This document shows, in pieces, positions 1 through 9,366 of a stretch of DNA of 64,000 nt. A model generated the notes under the pieces. That model did not search any database. It saw nothing but the letters and a program-made list of their open reading frames with translations, and was not told where the DNA came from. The translations under genes and the position numbers were made by a program. Every line of letters starts with the position of its first letter. Position 1 is the stretch's first letter. Origin of the DNA: Ralstonia sp. UBA689 (GTDB taxonomy: Bacteria > Pseudomonadota > Gammaproteobacteria > Burkholderiales > Burkholderiaceae); contig NZ_DBMV01000010.1 in assembly GCF_002298975.1 (NCBI RefSeq), forward strand, positions 1-64,000, read 5' to 3'.

Positions 1-2
1 AG

Positions 3-59
3 GTGACGAGCCTGAGCACGGCAGACACCTTCGGGGTGGGCATCCGCGCGAAGTTCTAA
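3..59 (+). CDS. C-terminal tail of an outer-membrane beta-barrel protein (partial)
   Basis: Only the last 18 codons are in the window, ending in TAA at 57-59. The readable tail ends TFGVGIRAKF. A terminal phenylalanine preceded by alternating hydrophobic residues is the usual C-terminal signature of a beta-barrel recognised by the BAM complex. The gene runs off the left edge and is followed directly by a strong terminator, which supports it being a real gene end. The family (OmpW-like, porin or other) cannot be told from so short a piece. Confidence 0.5.
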   Translation: MTSLSTADTFGVGIRAKF

Positions 60-80
60 GTACTCAGCAGCAAAAGAAAA

Positions 81-116
81 CGGCGCCTGGACTTTCCCCA
101 GGCGCCGTTCTTCTTT
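81..116 (+). terminator. Rho-independent terminator
   Basis: A perfect 10-bp stem (81-90 with 98-107, CGGCGCCTGG) with a 7-nt loop is followed by a T-rich stretch at 108-116. It lies just after the stop of the partial outer-membrane gene and before the convergent end of maeB. Confidence 0.85.
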
Positions 117-156
117 GGGCCACCGCAAAGCAGCGGCCCGCTGCGTCATCCGTCGA

Positions 157-2478
157 TCAGCGTGTCGCCGACACGTCCGCCACCGCCAGCGCCGTCATAT
201 TGACGATGCGTCGCGACGTGGCCGACGGGTTCAGGATGTGCACCGGCTTGGCTGCGCCCAGCAGGATCGGGCCCACCGTCACGCCCTGCCCGCCCGTGAT
301 CTTGAGCAGGTTGAACGCGATGTTGGCTGCGTCCAGCGTCGGCATCACCAGCAGGTTGGCGCTACCGGCAAACGCGCTCCTGGGCAGGAAGTGGTGGCGG
401 ATGTCTTCCGACAGCGCCGCGTCCCCCTGAATCTCGCCTTCCACCTGCAGCTCCGGCGCTTCCGTCTTCAGCAGATCGTAGGCCGCGCGCATCTTGCGGG
501 CCGACGTGCTCTTCGACGAGCCGAACATCGAGTGTGACAGCATCGCCACCTTCGGCTCCTGGCCGAAACGGCGCACTTCTTCGGCCGCCAGCTTGGTGAT
601 GTCGGCCAGCTCCTCGGCGGTCGGGTTCTCGTTGACGAACGTGTCGGTGATGAACAGCGTGTGCTTCTCCAGCATCAGGCCGTTCATGGCCGCGAACACC
701 TTGGCGTTCGGCGCCAGGCCGATGACATTGCGCACGTGCTCCAGGTGGGCGTCGAAACGGCCAACCGTGCCGCACAGCATTGCATCGGCATCGCCCAGGC
801 GCACCAGCATCGCCCCGATCAGGGTGTTCGAGCGGCGCAGTTGAGACTTGGCCATATCCGGCGTCACACCATTGCGGCCCATCAGCTCGTGGTACGCCGT
901 GTGGTACTGGTGGAAGCGCGGGTCATCTTCCGGGTTGATCAGCTCGAAATGCACGCCCGGCTTCAGGCGCAGGCCGGCCTTCTGAATGCGCATCTCGATC
1001 ACGTGCGGGCGGCCGATCAGGATCGGCTTGGCCAGACCTTCGTCCACCACCGTCTGCACGGCACGCAGCACGCGCTCTTCTTCACCCTCGGCGTAGACGA
1101 CGCGCTTCGGGTTAGCCTTGGCGGCCGAGAACACCGGGCGCATGGTCAGGCCCGTGTGGTAGACGAAATCACTCAGTTGGGCGCGATAGGCATCCAGGTC
1201 CTTGATCGGGCGTGTGGCCACGCCGGACTCCTCCGCTGCTTTGGCAACGGCCGGCGCGATCTTCTCGATCAGGCGCGAATCGAACGGCTTCGGGATGATG
1301 TAGTCCGGGCCGAAGTTCAAGTCCTGACCGGCGTAAGCCTGCGCTACGGCGTCATTCGTTTCGGCTTCAGTGAGTTCGGCGATGGCCTTCACGCAAGCGA
1401 GCTTCATCGCTTCCGTGATCTTGGTGGCGCCGCAATCGAGCGCGCCACGGAAGATGTACGGGAAGCACAGTACGTTGTTGACCTGGTTCGGGTAGTCCGA
1501 ACGGCCCGTGGCAATGATGCAGTCCGGGCGCGCAGCCTTGGCCACTTCCGGGCGGATTTCCGGCTCGGGGTTGGCCAACGCCAGGATGATCGGATTCGGG
1601 GCCATGGTCTTGACCATGTCGGCAGTCACCACGCCGGCGGCCGAGCAGCCCAGGAAGACGTCAGCATCGTGCATGATGTCGGCCAGCGTGCGGGCCGACG
1701 TGTCCTGGGCATAGCGCGCTTTGGTGGGCTCCATCTTGGCGTCGCGGCCAACATAGATCACGCCCTTGGAGTCGACCACGTAGATGTTTTCGCGCGTGAC
1801 GCCCACGCTCACCATCAGGTCCAGGCAAGCGATAGCCGCCGCGCCCGCACCCGACACTGCCACCTTCACCTTGGCAATGTCCTTGCCAACCACTTTCAGG
1901 CCGTTGAGCAGCGCGGCGGACGAGATGATGGCCGTGCCGTGCTGGTCATCGTGGAAGACGGGGATATTCATGCGCTCGCGCAGCTTCTGCTCGATGTAGA
2001 AGCATTCCGGCGCCTTGATGTCTTCAAGGTTGATACCGCCCAGCGTCGGCTCCAGTGCCGCGACGATGTCGACAATCTTGTCCGGGTCGCGCTCGGCCAG
2101 CTCAATGTCGAACACATCCACGCCGGCAAACTTCTTGAACAGGCAGCCCTTGCCTTCCATCACCGGCTTGCCGGCCAGCGGGCCGATATCGCCCAGACCC
2201 AGCACGGCAGTGCCGTTGGTGATCACGCCGACCAGGTTGGCGCGCGAGGTGTACTCGGCGGCCAGGGACGGATCGCGCTCGATCTCGGTACACGCATAGG
2301 CCACGCCCGGCGAGTACGCCAGCGACAGGTCGCGCTGGTTGATCAGCGTCTTGGTCGAGCGCACCTCGATCTTGCCGCGCGTCGGCGAGCGGTGATATTC
2401 GAGTGCGGCGCGGCGCAGTTCGGCCTCGGCGCCCTTGTCTTGGGTATCGGGCGAGGCGTCGTGAAGCTTGTCGTTCAT
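157..2478 (-). CDS. maeB: NADP-dependent malic enzyme, MaeB type (malic enzyme-phosphotransacetylase-like fusion)
   Basis: The 773-residue product matches the usual length of MaeB-type enzymes, which decarboxylate malate to pyruvate with NADP reduction in the cytoplasm. Residues about 1-160 form the malic N-terminal domain (INQRDLSLAYSPGVA and the GDIGPLAGKPVMEGK region). Residues about 165-410 form the dinucleotide-binding domain (VSGAGAAAIACLDL). About 430-770 is a phosphate-acetyltransferase-like domain that in this family usually acts as a regulatory and oligomerisation module rather than a catalyst. I place the start at MNDKLHD (2478), preceded by AGGA about nine bases upstream. The open frame continues upstream, but that part looks non-coding. 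Convergent with the gene at the left edge; no partner gene follows. Confidence 0.95.
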   Translation of the reverse strand: MNDKLHDASPDTQDKGAEAELRRAALEYHRSPTRGKIEVRSTKTLINQRDLSLAYSPGVAYACTEIERDPSLAAEYTSRANLVGVITNGTAVLGLGDIGPLAGKPVMEGKGCLFKKFAGVDVFDIELAERDPDKIVDIVAALEPTLGGINLEDIKAPECFYIEQKLRERMNIPVFHDDQHGTAIISSAALLNGLKVVGKDIAKVKVAVSGAGAAAIACLDLMVSVGVTRENIYVVDSKGVIYVGRDAKMEPTKARYAQDTSARTLADIMHDADVFLGCSAAGVVTADMVKTMAPNPIILALANPEPEIRPEVAKAARPDCIIATGRSDYPNQVNNVLCFPYIFRGALDCGATKITEAMKLACVKAIAELTEAETNDAVAQAYAGQDLNFGPDYIIPKPFDSRLIEKIAPAVAKAAEESGVATRPIKDLDAYRAQLSDFVYHTGLTMRPVFSAAKANPKRVVYAEGEEERVLRAVQTVVDEGLAKPILIGRPHVIEMRIQKAGLRLKPGVHFELINPEDDPRFHQYHTAYHELMGRNGVTPDMAKSQLRRSNTLIGAMLVRLGDADAMLCGTVGRFDAHLEHVRNVIGLAPNAKVFAAMNGLMLEKHTLFITDTFVNENPTAEELADITKLAAEEVRRFGQEPKVAMLSHSMFGSSKSTSARKMRAAYDLLKTEAPELQVEGEIQGDAALSEDIRHHFLPRSAFAGSANLLVMPTLDAANIAFNLLKITGGQGVTVGPILLGAAKPVHILNPSATSRRIVNMTALAVADVSATR

Positions 2479-2764
2479 GTCGATGAATCCTGGAGGGACG
2501 TTCCGCAGATGAAACGCGCGTGCGCTCAGGCAGAGGCGTCCTGATACGGGGTGGCAAAAAACAGGGGGAAACCGAGAGCGAGACCGCAAGCGTTGCGGGG
2601 CACCGTCAGGAGGGTGGCGACGGGGCGCAGGTAGCGCCGGCCAGGGGTGGCGGTCGGCGCAAGATGGGATGGAGTGACAACGCTCAAGCGAGGGTACGGC
2701 TGGCGGCCCGCAAATTAGGTAACGCATTCTAGCGTAGACGGGCCTCCGGGCCCACTCGGGCGCA

Positions 2765-3409
2765 CTACTTAGGAGCCGGTTTCACCTTTGGATCAACGGG
2801 CAATTCCACCAGGATCGGCTGCGCGTTTGGCGCTGGGAAATTGGCGAACGCGCTGCGGATCAGGTACGGCATCGCGCTGGCCAGCGAGCCGTCGCCGCCT
2901 TGCGTCTGGGCGGTCACCTGGTAGACGCGCTTGCCGGACGCCGCTTCGTCGATGTCGACGTGATAGGCATAGAACGGCACCTGCACGTTCGTATCGACAT
3001 ACTGCGGACCCCACGGGCCCCAGGGCCCCCACGGACTGCTCCATGGGCCCCACGGCCCCGGACCCCAGTACGGATCGGGGTAGACCGGCTGGCGCACCTG
3101 CACCAGACGCATAGCGGTCGAATAGCTCAGGCGGACGACATAGCGCGCACTGGCACGCGGCGCGCTGGTAAAGCCGTGGGTGGCCAGTTGGGCGGCCGTC
3201 CAGGCCTCGTAGGTTTGGCGTTCCAGATCGTTTTGTTGCGCCGCAGTGTGCTCGAACGCATAGGTACGCGGCGGCGTATCGTCCCAGCCGGGTTGCCTGA
3301 ATGCCGTCACCTGGCTGGTTACGGTGCTGGCGCAGCCCGCCAGCAGGCTGGCCGCCATCAGCGCACCGGCCATCGGCCAGATGCCGGACGTTTTGATCCA
3401 CTTCCACAT
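2765..3409 (-). CDS. DUF4136-family lipoprotein with a Trp-Gly-Pro-rich insert
   Basis: A 214-residue exported protein. The start MWKWIKTSG (3409) is preceded by GGGGGA, so I prefer it to the in-frame ATG 21 bases upstream. The N-terminus has a hydrophobic segment and a lipobox (ASLLAGC), giving a lipoprotein signal peptide with the lipidated Cys near residue 25. The rest resembles DUF4136 proteins, which are envelope lipoproteins of unknown function. In the middle is a low-complexity run of WGP units (WGPGPWGPW and similar) that most relatives lack. Transcribed away from pepN; the shared upstream region is about 140 bp. Confidence 0.8.
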   Translation of the reverse strand: MWKWIKTSGIWPMAGALMAASLLAGCASTVTSQVTAFRQPGWDDTPPRTYAFEHTAAQQNDLERQTYEAWTAAQLATHGFTSAPRASARYVVRLSYSTAMRLVQVRQPVYPDPYWGPGPWGPWSSPWGPWGPWGPQYVDTNVQVPFYAYHVDIDEAASGKRVYQVTAQTQGGDGSLASAMPYLIRSAFANFPAPNAQPILVELPVDPKVKPAPK

Positions 3410-3552
3410 ACCAAATCCCCCTACTCTCAATCAGACTGGCTCTTGCGCGCGCCCAAAGCATCACGCCCGACCTTTTCCTGAGAGTCGCACCCTGCGCCGA
3501 AGATTCCCGCCAGTACAATGGTCTTTTGCGTTCCGCTACGAGGATGTTACCG

Positions 3553-6255
3553 ATGTTGCGCACCGATACCGCCGTGACGATTTACCGCAAGGACTACACC
3601 GCTCCCGCGTTCCGCATCGACGACGTCGCATTGGGGATCGACTTGGTGCCCGAGCGCACCCGCGTCGTCAACCGCTTGAGCATGACGCGCACGGCCGCTG
3701 GCAAACCGCTCGTGCTGACGGGCGAAGGGTTGGAGTTGGCGAGCGCCACGCTCGACGGTCAGCCCTTGCCTGGTCTGCAAGCCGACGGCGACACGCTCAC
3801 CATCGACGCCGTGCCCGCCGAGGCTGGCGCCAGCTTCACGCTGGAACTCACCACCTACTGCAACCCGGCAGCCAACTCGTCGCTGATGGGGTTGTACGTC
3901 TCCAACGGTAACTTCTTCACGCAGTGCGAGGCCGAAGGCTTCCGCAAAATCACCTATTTCCTCGACCGTCCGGACGTGATGACGGTCTACACCGTCACGC
4001 TGCGCGCATCCAAGGCCGACTACCCGGTGCTGCTGTCCAACGGCAATCTCATGTCCGAACGCGACCTGCCGGACGGCCGCCACGAAGCCGTGTGGCACGA
4101 CCCGTTCAAAAAGCCGTCGTACCTGTTCGCGCTGGTGGCGGGCAAGCTCGAATGCATTGAAGAACGCATCCAGTCCGCCTCGGGCAAGGAAAAACTGCTG
4201 CAAGTGTGGGTCGAGCCGCAAGACCTGGGCAAGACGCGCCATGCGATGGATTCGCTCATTCACTCGGTCCGCTGGGACGAGCGCCGCTTCGGACTCGAAC
4301 TGGATCTCGACCGCTTCATGATCGTCGCCGTGGGCGACTTCAACATGGGCGCGATGGAGAACAAGGGCCTGAACATCTTCAATACGAAGTACGTGCTGGC
4401 CAATGCGGAGACCGCCACCGATGTGGACTTCGCCAACATCGAATCGGTGGTCGGCCACGAATACTTCCACAACTGGACCGGCAACCGCGTCACCTGCCGC
4501 GACTGGTTCCAGTTGAGCCTGAAGGAAGGCCTGACGGTGTTCCGCGATCAGGAGTTCTCCGCTGACATGGCGGCGCAGGCCGGCAACGAAGCCGCTGCCG
4601 CCAGCGCGCGCGCCGTCAAGCGCATCGAAGACGTCCGCCTGCTGCGCCAGGCGCAGTTTCCGGAAGACGCAGGCCCGATGGCCCACCCGGTGCGCCCTGA
4701 CAGCTATGAAGAGATCAACAATTTCTACACCGTGACGGTGTACGAGAAAGGCGCCGAAGTCGTGCGCATGTACCAGACCCTGCTCGGCCGCGACGGCTTC
4801 CGCAAGGGGATGGACCTGTACTTTCAGCGCCACGACGGCCATGCCGTCACCTGTGACGACTTCCGCGCCGCCATGGCCGATGCCAACGGCCGCGACCTCA
4901 CCCAATTCGGCCGCTGGTACAGCCAGGCCGGCACGCCGGTCGTCTCCGTCGAGGGCCGCCACGACGCCGCCACGCACACCTACACGCTCAAGCTGCGCCA
5001 ACGCTGCGAGCCGGTCGGCATCGAGGTAAACAGCGGCATCCAGAAGCAGCCGTTCCACATTCCGTTTGCCGTCGGCCTGATCGACAGCCGGGGCCGCGAC
5101 CTGCCGCTGCGCCTGCGCGGCGAGACGGCGTCGGCCCAGCCCACAGCCACGCGCGTGCTGGACTTCACCGAGGCCGAACAGACCTTCGTCTTTGAAGACG
5201 TAGCCGAGGCGCCGCTGCCCTCGCTGCTGCGCAATTTCTCGGCGCCGGTGATCGTCGAATACGGTTACACGACCGAGCAGCTCACATTCCAGCTCGCGCA
5301 CGATTCCGACCCGTTTAACCGCTGGGAAGCCGGCCAACGCCTGGCCACCGATACGCTGCTGCGCATGGTGACCGACGTCCAGCAAGGCCGCGCACCTGCG
5401 ATCGACCCAGCGCTGGTTGAGGCGCTGCGCGCGGTGGTGGCAGATACCTCGCTTGATCCGGCGTTCCGCGAGCAGATGCTGATCCTGCCCGCCGAGAGCT
5501 ACCTGGCCGAGCGCATGACGGTGGCCGATCCGGCCGCCATCCACACCGCACGCCGGACGCTGCGCCGCGCGCTGGCCGAAGCCTTGAACGCCGAACTACT
5601 GCGCGCCTATCAGGACAACCAGATCGAAGGCGCCTACACGCCGGACGCCGTGTCCGCCGGCAAGCGCGCGCTCAAGAACATCGCCCTGGGTTATCTGGTG
5701 GAAACCGAAACCCCCGAAGCGCTGGCATTGGCCGAGCAGCAGTACGCCCGCGCGACCAACATGACCGACCGCATGGGCGCGCTGTCCGCCATGGTGACCA
5801 GCTACGCGCCGGGCCGCGAGGCCGCGCTTGCCGATTTCTACACGCACTTTGCCGAGGATGCGCTCGTCATCGACAAGTGGTTCTCGCTGCAGGCCATGCA
5901 ACCCGGCGCCGCGGGCAAGCCGACGCTGGAAACCGTGCGCGCACTGATGGCGCACCCGGCCTTCACGCTGCGCAACCCGAACCGCGCACGCTCGCTGATC
6001 TTCAGCTTCTGCTCGGGCAACCCCGCACAGTTCCACGCCGCCGACGGTTCCGGCTATGCCTTCTGGGCCGAACAGGTGCTGGCGCTTGACGCGATCAACC
6101 CGCAGGTATCCGCGCGTCTGGCGCGCTCGCTGGACCGCTGGCGCAAATATGTGCCCACGCTGCGCGATGCCATGCAGGATGCGCTCAAGCGCGTGGCGGC
6201 ACATCCGAGCCTCTCGCGCGACGTGCGCGAGATCGTCGGCAAGGCGCTGGCCTGA
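3553..6255 (+). CDS. pepN: Aminopeptidase N (M1 zinc metalloprotease)
   Basis: A 900-residue cytoplasmic aminopeptidase that removes N-terminal residues during the last steps of protein turnover. The exopeptidase motif GAMEN is near residue 265. The zinc site HEYFH (about 302-306) has its third ligand Glu 19 residues after (LKEGLTVFRDQEF). Length and domain order (N-terminal beta domain, catalytic domain, C-terminal helical domain) fit the bacterial PepN family. I chose the ATG at 3553, which has AGGA eight bases upstream, over in-frame ATGs at 3526 and 3544. fbp follows after 46 bp, so the two may be cotranscribed. Confidence 0.95.
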   Translation: MLRTDTAVTIYRKDYTAPAFRIDDVALGIDLVPERTRVVNRLSMTRTAAGKPLVLTGEGLELASATLDGQPLPGLQADGDTLTIDAVPAEAGASFTLELTTYCNPAANSSLMGLYVSNGNFFTQCEAEGFRKITYFLDRPDVMTVYTVTLRASKADYPVLLSNGNLMSERDLPDGRHEAVWHDPFKKPSYLFALVAGKLECIEERIQSASGKEKLLQVWVEPQDLGKTRHAMDSLIHSVRWDERRFGLELDLDRFMIVAVGDFNMGAMENKGLNIFNTKYVLANAETATDVDFANIESVVGHEYFHNWTGNRVTCRDWFQLSLKEGLTVFRDQEFSADMAAQAGNEAAAASARAVKRIEDVRLLRQAQFPEDAGPMAHPVRPDSYEEINNFYTVTVYEKGAEVVRMYQTLLGRDGFRKGMDLYFQRHDGHAVTCDDFRAAMADANGRDLTQFGRWYSQAGTPVVSVEGRHDAATHTYTLKLRQRCEPVGIEVNSGIQKQPFHIPFAVGLIDSRGRDLPLRLRGETASAQPTATRVLDFTEAEQTFVFEDVAEAPLPSLLRNFSAPVIVEYGYTTEQLTFQLAHDSDPFNRWEAGQRLATDTLLRMVTDVQQGRAPAIDPALVEALRAVVADTSLDPAFREQMLILPAESYLAERMTVADPAAIHTARRTLRRALAEALNAELLRAYQDNQIEGAYTPDAVSAGKRALKNIALGYLVETETPEALALAEQQYARATNMTDRMGALSAMVTSYAPGREAALADFYTHFAEDALVIDKWFSLQAMQPGAAGKPTLETVRALMAHPAFTLRNPNRARSLIFSFCSGNPAQFHAADGSGYAFWAEQVLALDAINPQVSARLARSLDRWRKYVPTLRDAMQDALKRVAAHPSLSRDVREIVGKALA

Positions 6256-6301
6256 ATGTCACCGCTTGTATCGTAAAATCGCGCCCGTCTCAGGAGAACC
6301 C

Positions 6302-7309
6302 ATGAAGCGCATCAACCTCACCCGCTACCTGATCGAAGAGCAGCGCGAGTACAACACCATCCCGGCCGAGCTGCGCCTGCTGCTCGAAGTCGTAGCGCGT
6401 GCCTGCAAGGCGATCTCGCACAGCGTCAACAAGGGCGCACTGGCCGACGTGCTCGGCTCGGCCGGCACCGGCAACGTGCAAGGCGAAACCCAGCAGAAGC
6501 TGGACGTGATCGCCAACGAAGTCCTGCTCGAAGCCAACGAATACGGCGGCAACCTGGCCGCCATGGCCTCGGAAGAGATGGAATCGTTCTACGAGATTCC
6601 GCACCGCTATCCGAAAGGCGAATACCTGCTGCTGTTCGATCCGCTCGACGGCTCGTCCAACATCGACGTGAACGTCTCGATCGGCACGATCTTCTCGGTG
6701 CTGCACATGCCGCAGGCGGGTGAGGCCGTGACCGAAGCCGACTTCCTGCAGCCCGGCGCCAAGCAGGTCGCCGCCGGCTATGCCGTGTACGGCCCGCAGA
6801 CCACGCTGGTGCTCACCGTCGGCAACGGCGTGCACATGTTCACGCTCGACCGTGAAATCGGCAGCTTCGTCCTGACCCACCGCGACGTGAAGATTCCAGC
6901 AGACACCAAGGAATTCGCCATCAACATGTCGAACATGCGCCACTGGGCCCCGCCCGTGCGCCGCTACATCGACGAATGCCTGGCCGGCACCGAAGGCCCG
7001 CGCGGCAAGGATTTCAACATGCGATGGATCGCCTCGATGGTGGCCGACGTGCATCGCATCCTCACGCGCGGCGGCATCTTCATGTATCCGTGGGACAAGC
7101 GTGAGCCGGGCAAGGCCGGCAAGCTGCGCCTGATGTACGAAGCCAACCCGATGGCCTTCCTGGTGGAACAGGCCGGCGGCGCGGCCACCAACGGCCACCA
7201 GCGCATTCTCGACATCCAGCCCGAGAAGCTGCACCAGCGTGTGGCGGTGGTCCTCGGCTCGAAGAACGAGGTGGACCGCGTTACGCAATACCACCACGAG
7301 GCCAAGTAA
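6302..7309 (+). CDS. fbp: Class I fructose-1,6-bisphosphatase
   Basis: A 335-residue enzyme that hydrolyses fructose-1,6-bisphosphate to fructose-6-phosphate in gluconeogenesis. The metal-binding signature DPLDGSSNIDVN is near residue 113, with upstream acidic residues (SEEMESF). Near the C-terminus, KLRLMYEANPMAFLVEQAGG is the conserved substrate-site region. The start is supported by CAGGAGA 6-12 bases upstream. It lies 46 bp after pepN and is followed by a tRNA with its own promoter-like sequence. Together with maeB 4 kb away it places central carbon genes here, but I see no shared operon. Confidence 0.95.
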   Translation: MKRINLTRYLIEEQREYNTIPAELRLLLEVVARACKAISHSVNKGALADVLGSAGTGNVQGETQQKLDVIANEVLLEANEYGGNLAAMASEEMESFYEIPHRYPKGEYLLLFDPLDGSSNIDVNVSIGTIFSVLHMPQAGEAVTEADFLQPGAKQVAAGYAVYGPQTTLVLTVGNGVHMFTLDREIGSFVLTHRDVKIPADTKEFAINMSNMRHWAPPVRRYIDECLAGTEGPRGKDFNMRWIASMVADVHRILTRGGIFMYPWDKREPGKAGKLRLMYEANPMAFLVEQAGGAATNGHQRILDIQPEKLHQRVAVVLGSKNEVDRVTQYHHEAK

Positions 7310-7338
7310 CGACGTTTGACGGTGTTGTTCAGCGGTTG

Positions 7339-7368
7339 TTGCAGGGCGCCAAAAAGTTCTGTTAGAAT
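7339..7368 (+). promoter_or_regulatory. Probable sigma70 promoter of tRNA-Thr
   Basis: A -35-like TTGCAG at 7339-7344 and a -10-like TAGAAT at 7363-7368 are separated by 18 bp. The -10 ends 13 bp before the mature tRNA, a normal distance for a tRNA promoter. Confidence 0.5.
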
Positions 7369-7381
7369 TGCTGTTTCCGAC

Positions 7382-7457
7382 GCCGCTGTAGCTCAGTCGG
7401 TAGAGCAGCGCATTCGTAATGCGAAGGTCACCAGTTCGATTCCGGTCAGCGGCACCA
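7382..7457 (+). tRNA. tRNA-Thr (anticodon CGT)
   Basis: A 76-nt cloverleaf. The 7-bp acceptor stem pairs GCCGCTG with CAGCGGC. The D arm is GCTC/GAGC, the anticodon loop TTCGTAA gives CGT (reads ACG), the T loop is TTCGATT, and CCA is encoded. The T stem contains one A-C mismatch. Confidence 0.95.
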
Positions 7458-7463
7458 GAACAC

Positions 7464-7495
7464 AAAAAGCCCAGTCTTCATCGACTGGGCTTTTT
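7464..7495. terminator. Bidirectional rho-independent terminator
   Basis: A perfect 13-bp stem (7464-7476 with 7483-7495) has core GCCCAGTC, loop TTCATC and an A5/T5 base. It therefore ends the tRNA-Thr transcript on the plus strand and the convergent kbp transcript on the minus strand. Confidence 0.9.
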
Positions 7496-7515
7496 GCTTT
7501 GCGCTTCCCAAACAA

Positions 7516-8001
7516 TCAGGCCGCCGGAATCCGCAGCTTCTGCCCCGGGTAGATCTTGTTCGGGTCCGACAGCATCGGCTTGTTCGCCTCGAAGATCGCC
7601 GGATACTTGTTGGCGTCGTCGTAGAACTTCTTGGCGATGGCCGACAGCGTGTCGCCACGTTCCACCGTGTGCCATTGCGATTCTTCCGACTCGGTGTTGA
7701 CCGACATCTGGTCGTCCACCGACTTGATGCCCTCGACGTTGCCGCAGCACAGGATGATCTTCTCGCGCGTGGCCTGATCCGGCGCTACACCGAACACCTT
7801 GGCGGCATCGCCGTCGACCTGCACCGACAGCGCGGTCGCGGACAGGCCCTGCTGAGCGATGTACTGCGCGATAGCGTCGCTCTTTGCATCATTGGCTGCC
7901 TTGGCGGCGTCGGCATCGGCGGTTGCATCTGCCGGAGCGGCGGCACCACCGCCGTGGAACAGCTTCTCGCCTGCCTCTTTGATGAAGTCAAAAAAACCCA
8001 T
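7516..8001 (-). CDS. kbp: BON-LysM protein, Kbp/YgaU-like
   Basis: A 161-residue protein with no signal peptide. It begins MGFFDFIKEAGEKLF, the hallmark N-terminus of the YgaU/Kbp family. A BON domain occupies about residues 45-100 and a LysM domain about 110-160 (HTVERGDTLSAIAKKFY to IYPGQKLRIP). In E. coli this family binds potassium and is induced by osmotic stress; the role here is by family only. The start at 8001 has GGAGG five bases upstream, whereas the longer frame upstream has none. Between its BON and Lys-rich head is an Ala/Asp-rich linker. Confidence 0.85.
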   Translation of the reverse strand: MGFFDFIKEAGEKLFHGGGAAAPADATADADAAKAANDAKSDAIAQYIAQQGLSATALSVQVDGDAAKVFGVAPDQATREKIILCCGNVEGIKSVDDQMSVNTESEESQWHTVERGDTLSAIAKKFYDDANKYPAIFEANKPMLSDPNKIYPGQKLRIPAA

Positions 8002-8294
8002 GACTACCTCCATAAGTTCACAACGGGGATTGGGAAAGCAGCGGGCGCGTGACAGCCGGGGCGCACCCGTCGCGGCAGTGTAGCCGCTCGCGTGCTGTGT
8101 CTGCGTGACAGACAGGTGCAAATGCAAAAATCATGATCCATGCGCCGCTCGCCCATACTGAATATCGGAGCAATCTGATAATGTTGCATTGCAACAAGTT
8201 CACCGGCACGCGGTCCAACCGTCCATCACACTGATCCGCGATGTGCCGGAGGGAGCACAAGCCGTCGCCCCCATCCGAGCTATTCGCTATTGCC

Positions 8295-9356
8295 ATGAAC
8301 CGTACGTGGATGAAATCCATTTCCCGGCTGGTCGATGCACTGACCGTCCCGGGCTTCGGCCATACGTCTTGGCCACCCAAGCCGGTCAAGCCACCCAAGC
8401 CCGTTGCACGGCGTGAGGCCCCGCGTCGCGCCCGCCAGCCCGCTGCCCCGACACCCACCGAGGGCACGTTTGCGCGCGAGCAGTTCATTTACGAACCCGA
8501 ATCGCCCGCCGTGGTGGCGCGCCGGCCGGAGTACTGGCGATACACACCGCCCATGCGCAGCAGCAAACCGCCAGCGCTGATGGTCATGCTGCATGGCTGC
8601 AAGCAGTCGGCGGAAGTGCTCGCGCACGGCACGCGCATGAACGCGCTGGCCGACCGTGAGGGCTTCATCGTGCTGTATCCGGAGCAACCGCGACGCGCGC
8701 ATCCGCAGTGCTGCTGGCACTGGTATGACCCCGAGCATGTCGGCGCACGCGAAGCCGACGGCATCGCCCAACTGATTACACAAACGCTGGAGCAAACCGG
8801 CGCCGACCCTTCGCGTGTGTATCTGGCCGGGCTGTCGGCAGGGGCGGGATTGGCTGGCCTGATGGCACTGCGCCATCCGCAGCTATTTGCCGCGCTGGCA
8901 CTGCACTCCGGCCCTGCGCTGGGCGTGGCGCGCACGCCGGCCTCGGCGTTGAACCTGATGCGGCGCGGGGCGCGGGTCGATCCGTTGGAAGCGCTGTCGA
9001 CCTTGGTGAATGTCGCCACCTACCCCGGCATGCCGACGATGATCCTGCATGGCTTGCGCGATGAGGCCGTCAACCCGGCCAACCAAGCACAACTGGCCTC
9101 GCAGTTTCGTGCCCTCAACCACCTGACTGATGCTGCCGGTGTGTCCCGCGAAACCAGGCGCGGCGACGGATACGTCCTGCGCAACGATATGCGCGACGGC
9201 GAATGCATAGTCAGCCAGTGTCAGTTCACCGCCACGGGCCACGCCTGGAGCGGTGGCGACCCACGTTACGCATTCCATGCCGCTGGGCCGGATGCAACGT
9301 GGCTGTGGTGGCAATTTGCGCGCCGCCACGCGCGTGAAACCGCGCTGGCCGCATAG
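8295..9356 (+). CDS. PHB-depolymerase-family esterase (alpha/beta hydrolase)
   Basis: A 353-residue protein of the LpqC/PhaZ-like esterase family. Visible hallmarks are the oxyanion-region LHGC, the nucleophile elbow GLSAGAG, an Asp in LHGLRDEAVNP and a His in GHAWSGG. These make a complete Ser-Asp-His triad. No clear signal peptide is seen; the N-terminus is basic and Pro-rich. Substrate (polyhydroxyalkanoate oligomer, feruloyl ester or other) cannot be told. The start at 8295 is my best choice; MKSIS at 8310 is an alternative and neither has a strong ribosome site. About 290 bp of upstream sequence separates it from kbp, which is divergent. Confidence 0.75.
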   Translation: MNRTWMKSISRLVDALTVPGFGHTSWPPKPVKPPKPVARREAPRRARQPAAPTPTEGTFAREQFIYEPESPAVVARRPEYWRYTPPMRSSKPPALMVMLHGCKQSAEVLAHGTRMNALADREGFIVLYPEQPRRAHPQCCWHWYDPEHVGAREADGIAQLITQTLEQTGADPSRVYLAGLSAGAGLAGLMALRHPQLFAALALHSGPALGVARTPASALNLMRRGARVDPLEALSTLVNVATYPGMPTMILHGLRDEAVNPANQAQLASQFRALNHLTDAAGVSRETRRGDGYVLRNDMRDGECIVSQCQFTATGHAWSGGDPRYAFHAAGPDATWLWWQFARRHARETALAA

Positions 9357-9366
9357 TAGCCGACCG

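Noticed and set aside
661..2544. A 627-codon plus-strand frame opposite maeB
   Set aside because: It is the shadow of maeB; it has no ribosome site, and it is rich in His and Arg as expected of an antisense frame.
3547..5544. A 665-codon minus-strand frame opposite pepN
   Set aside because: Antisense shadow of pepN with no ribosome site or domain.
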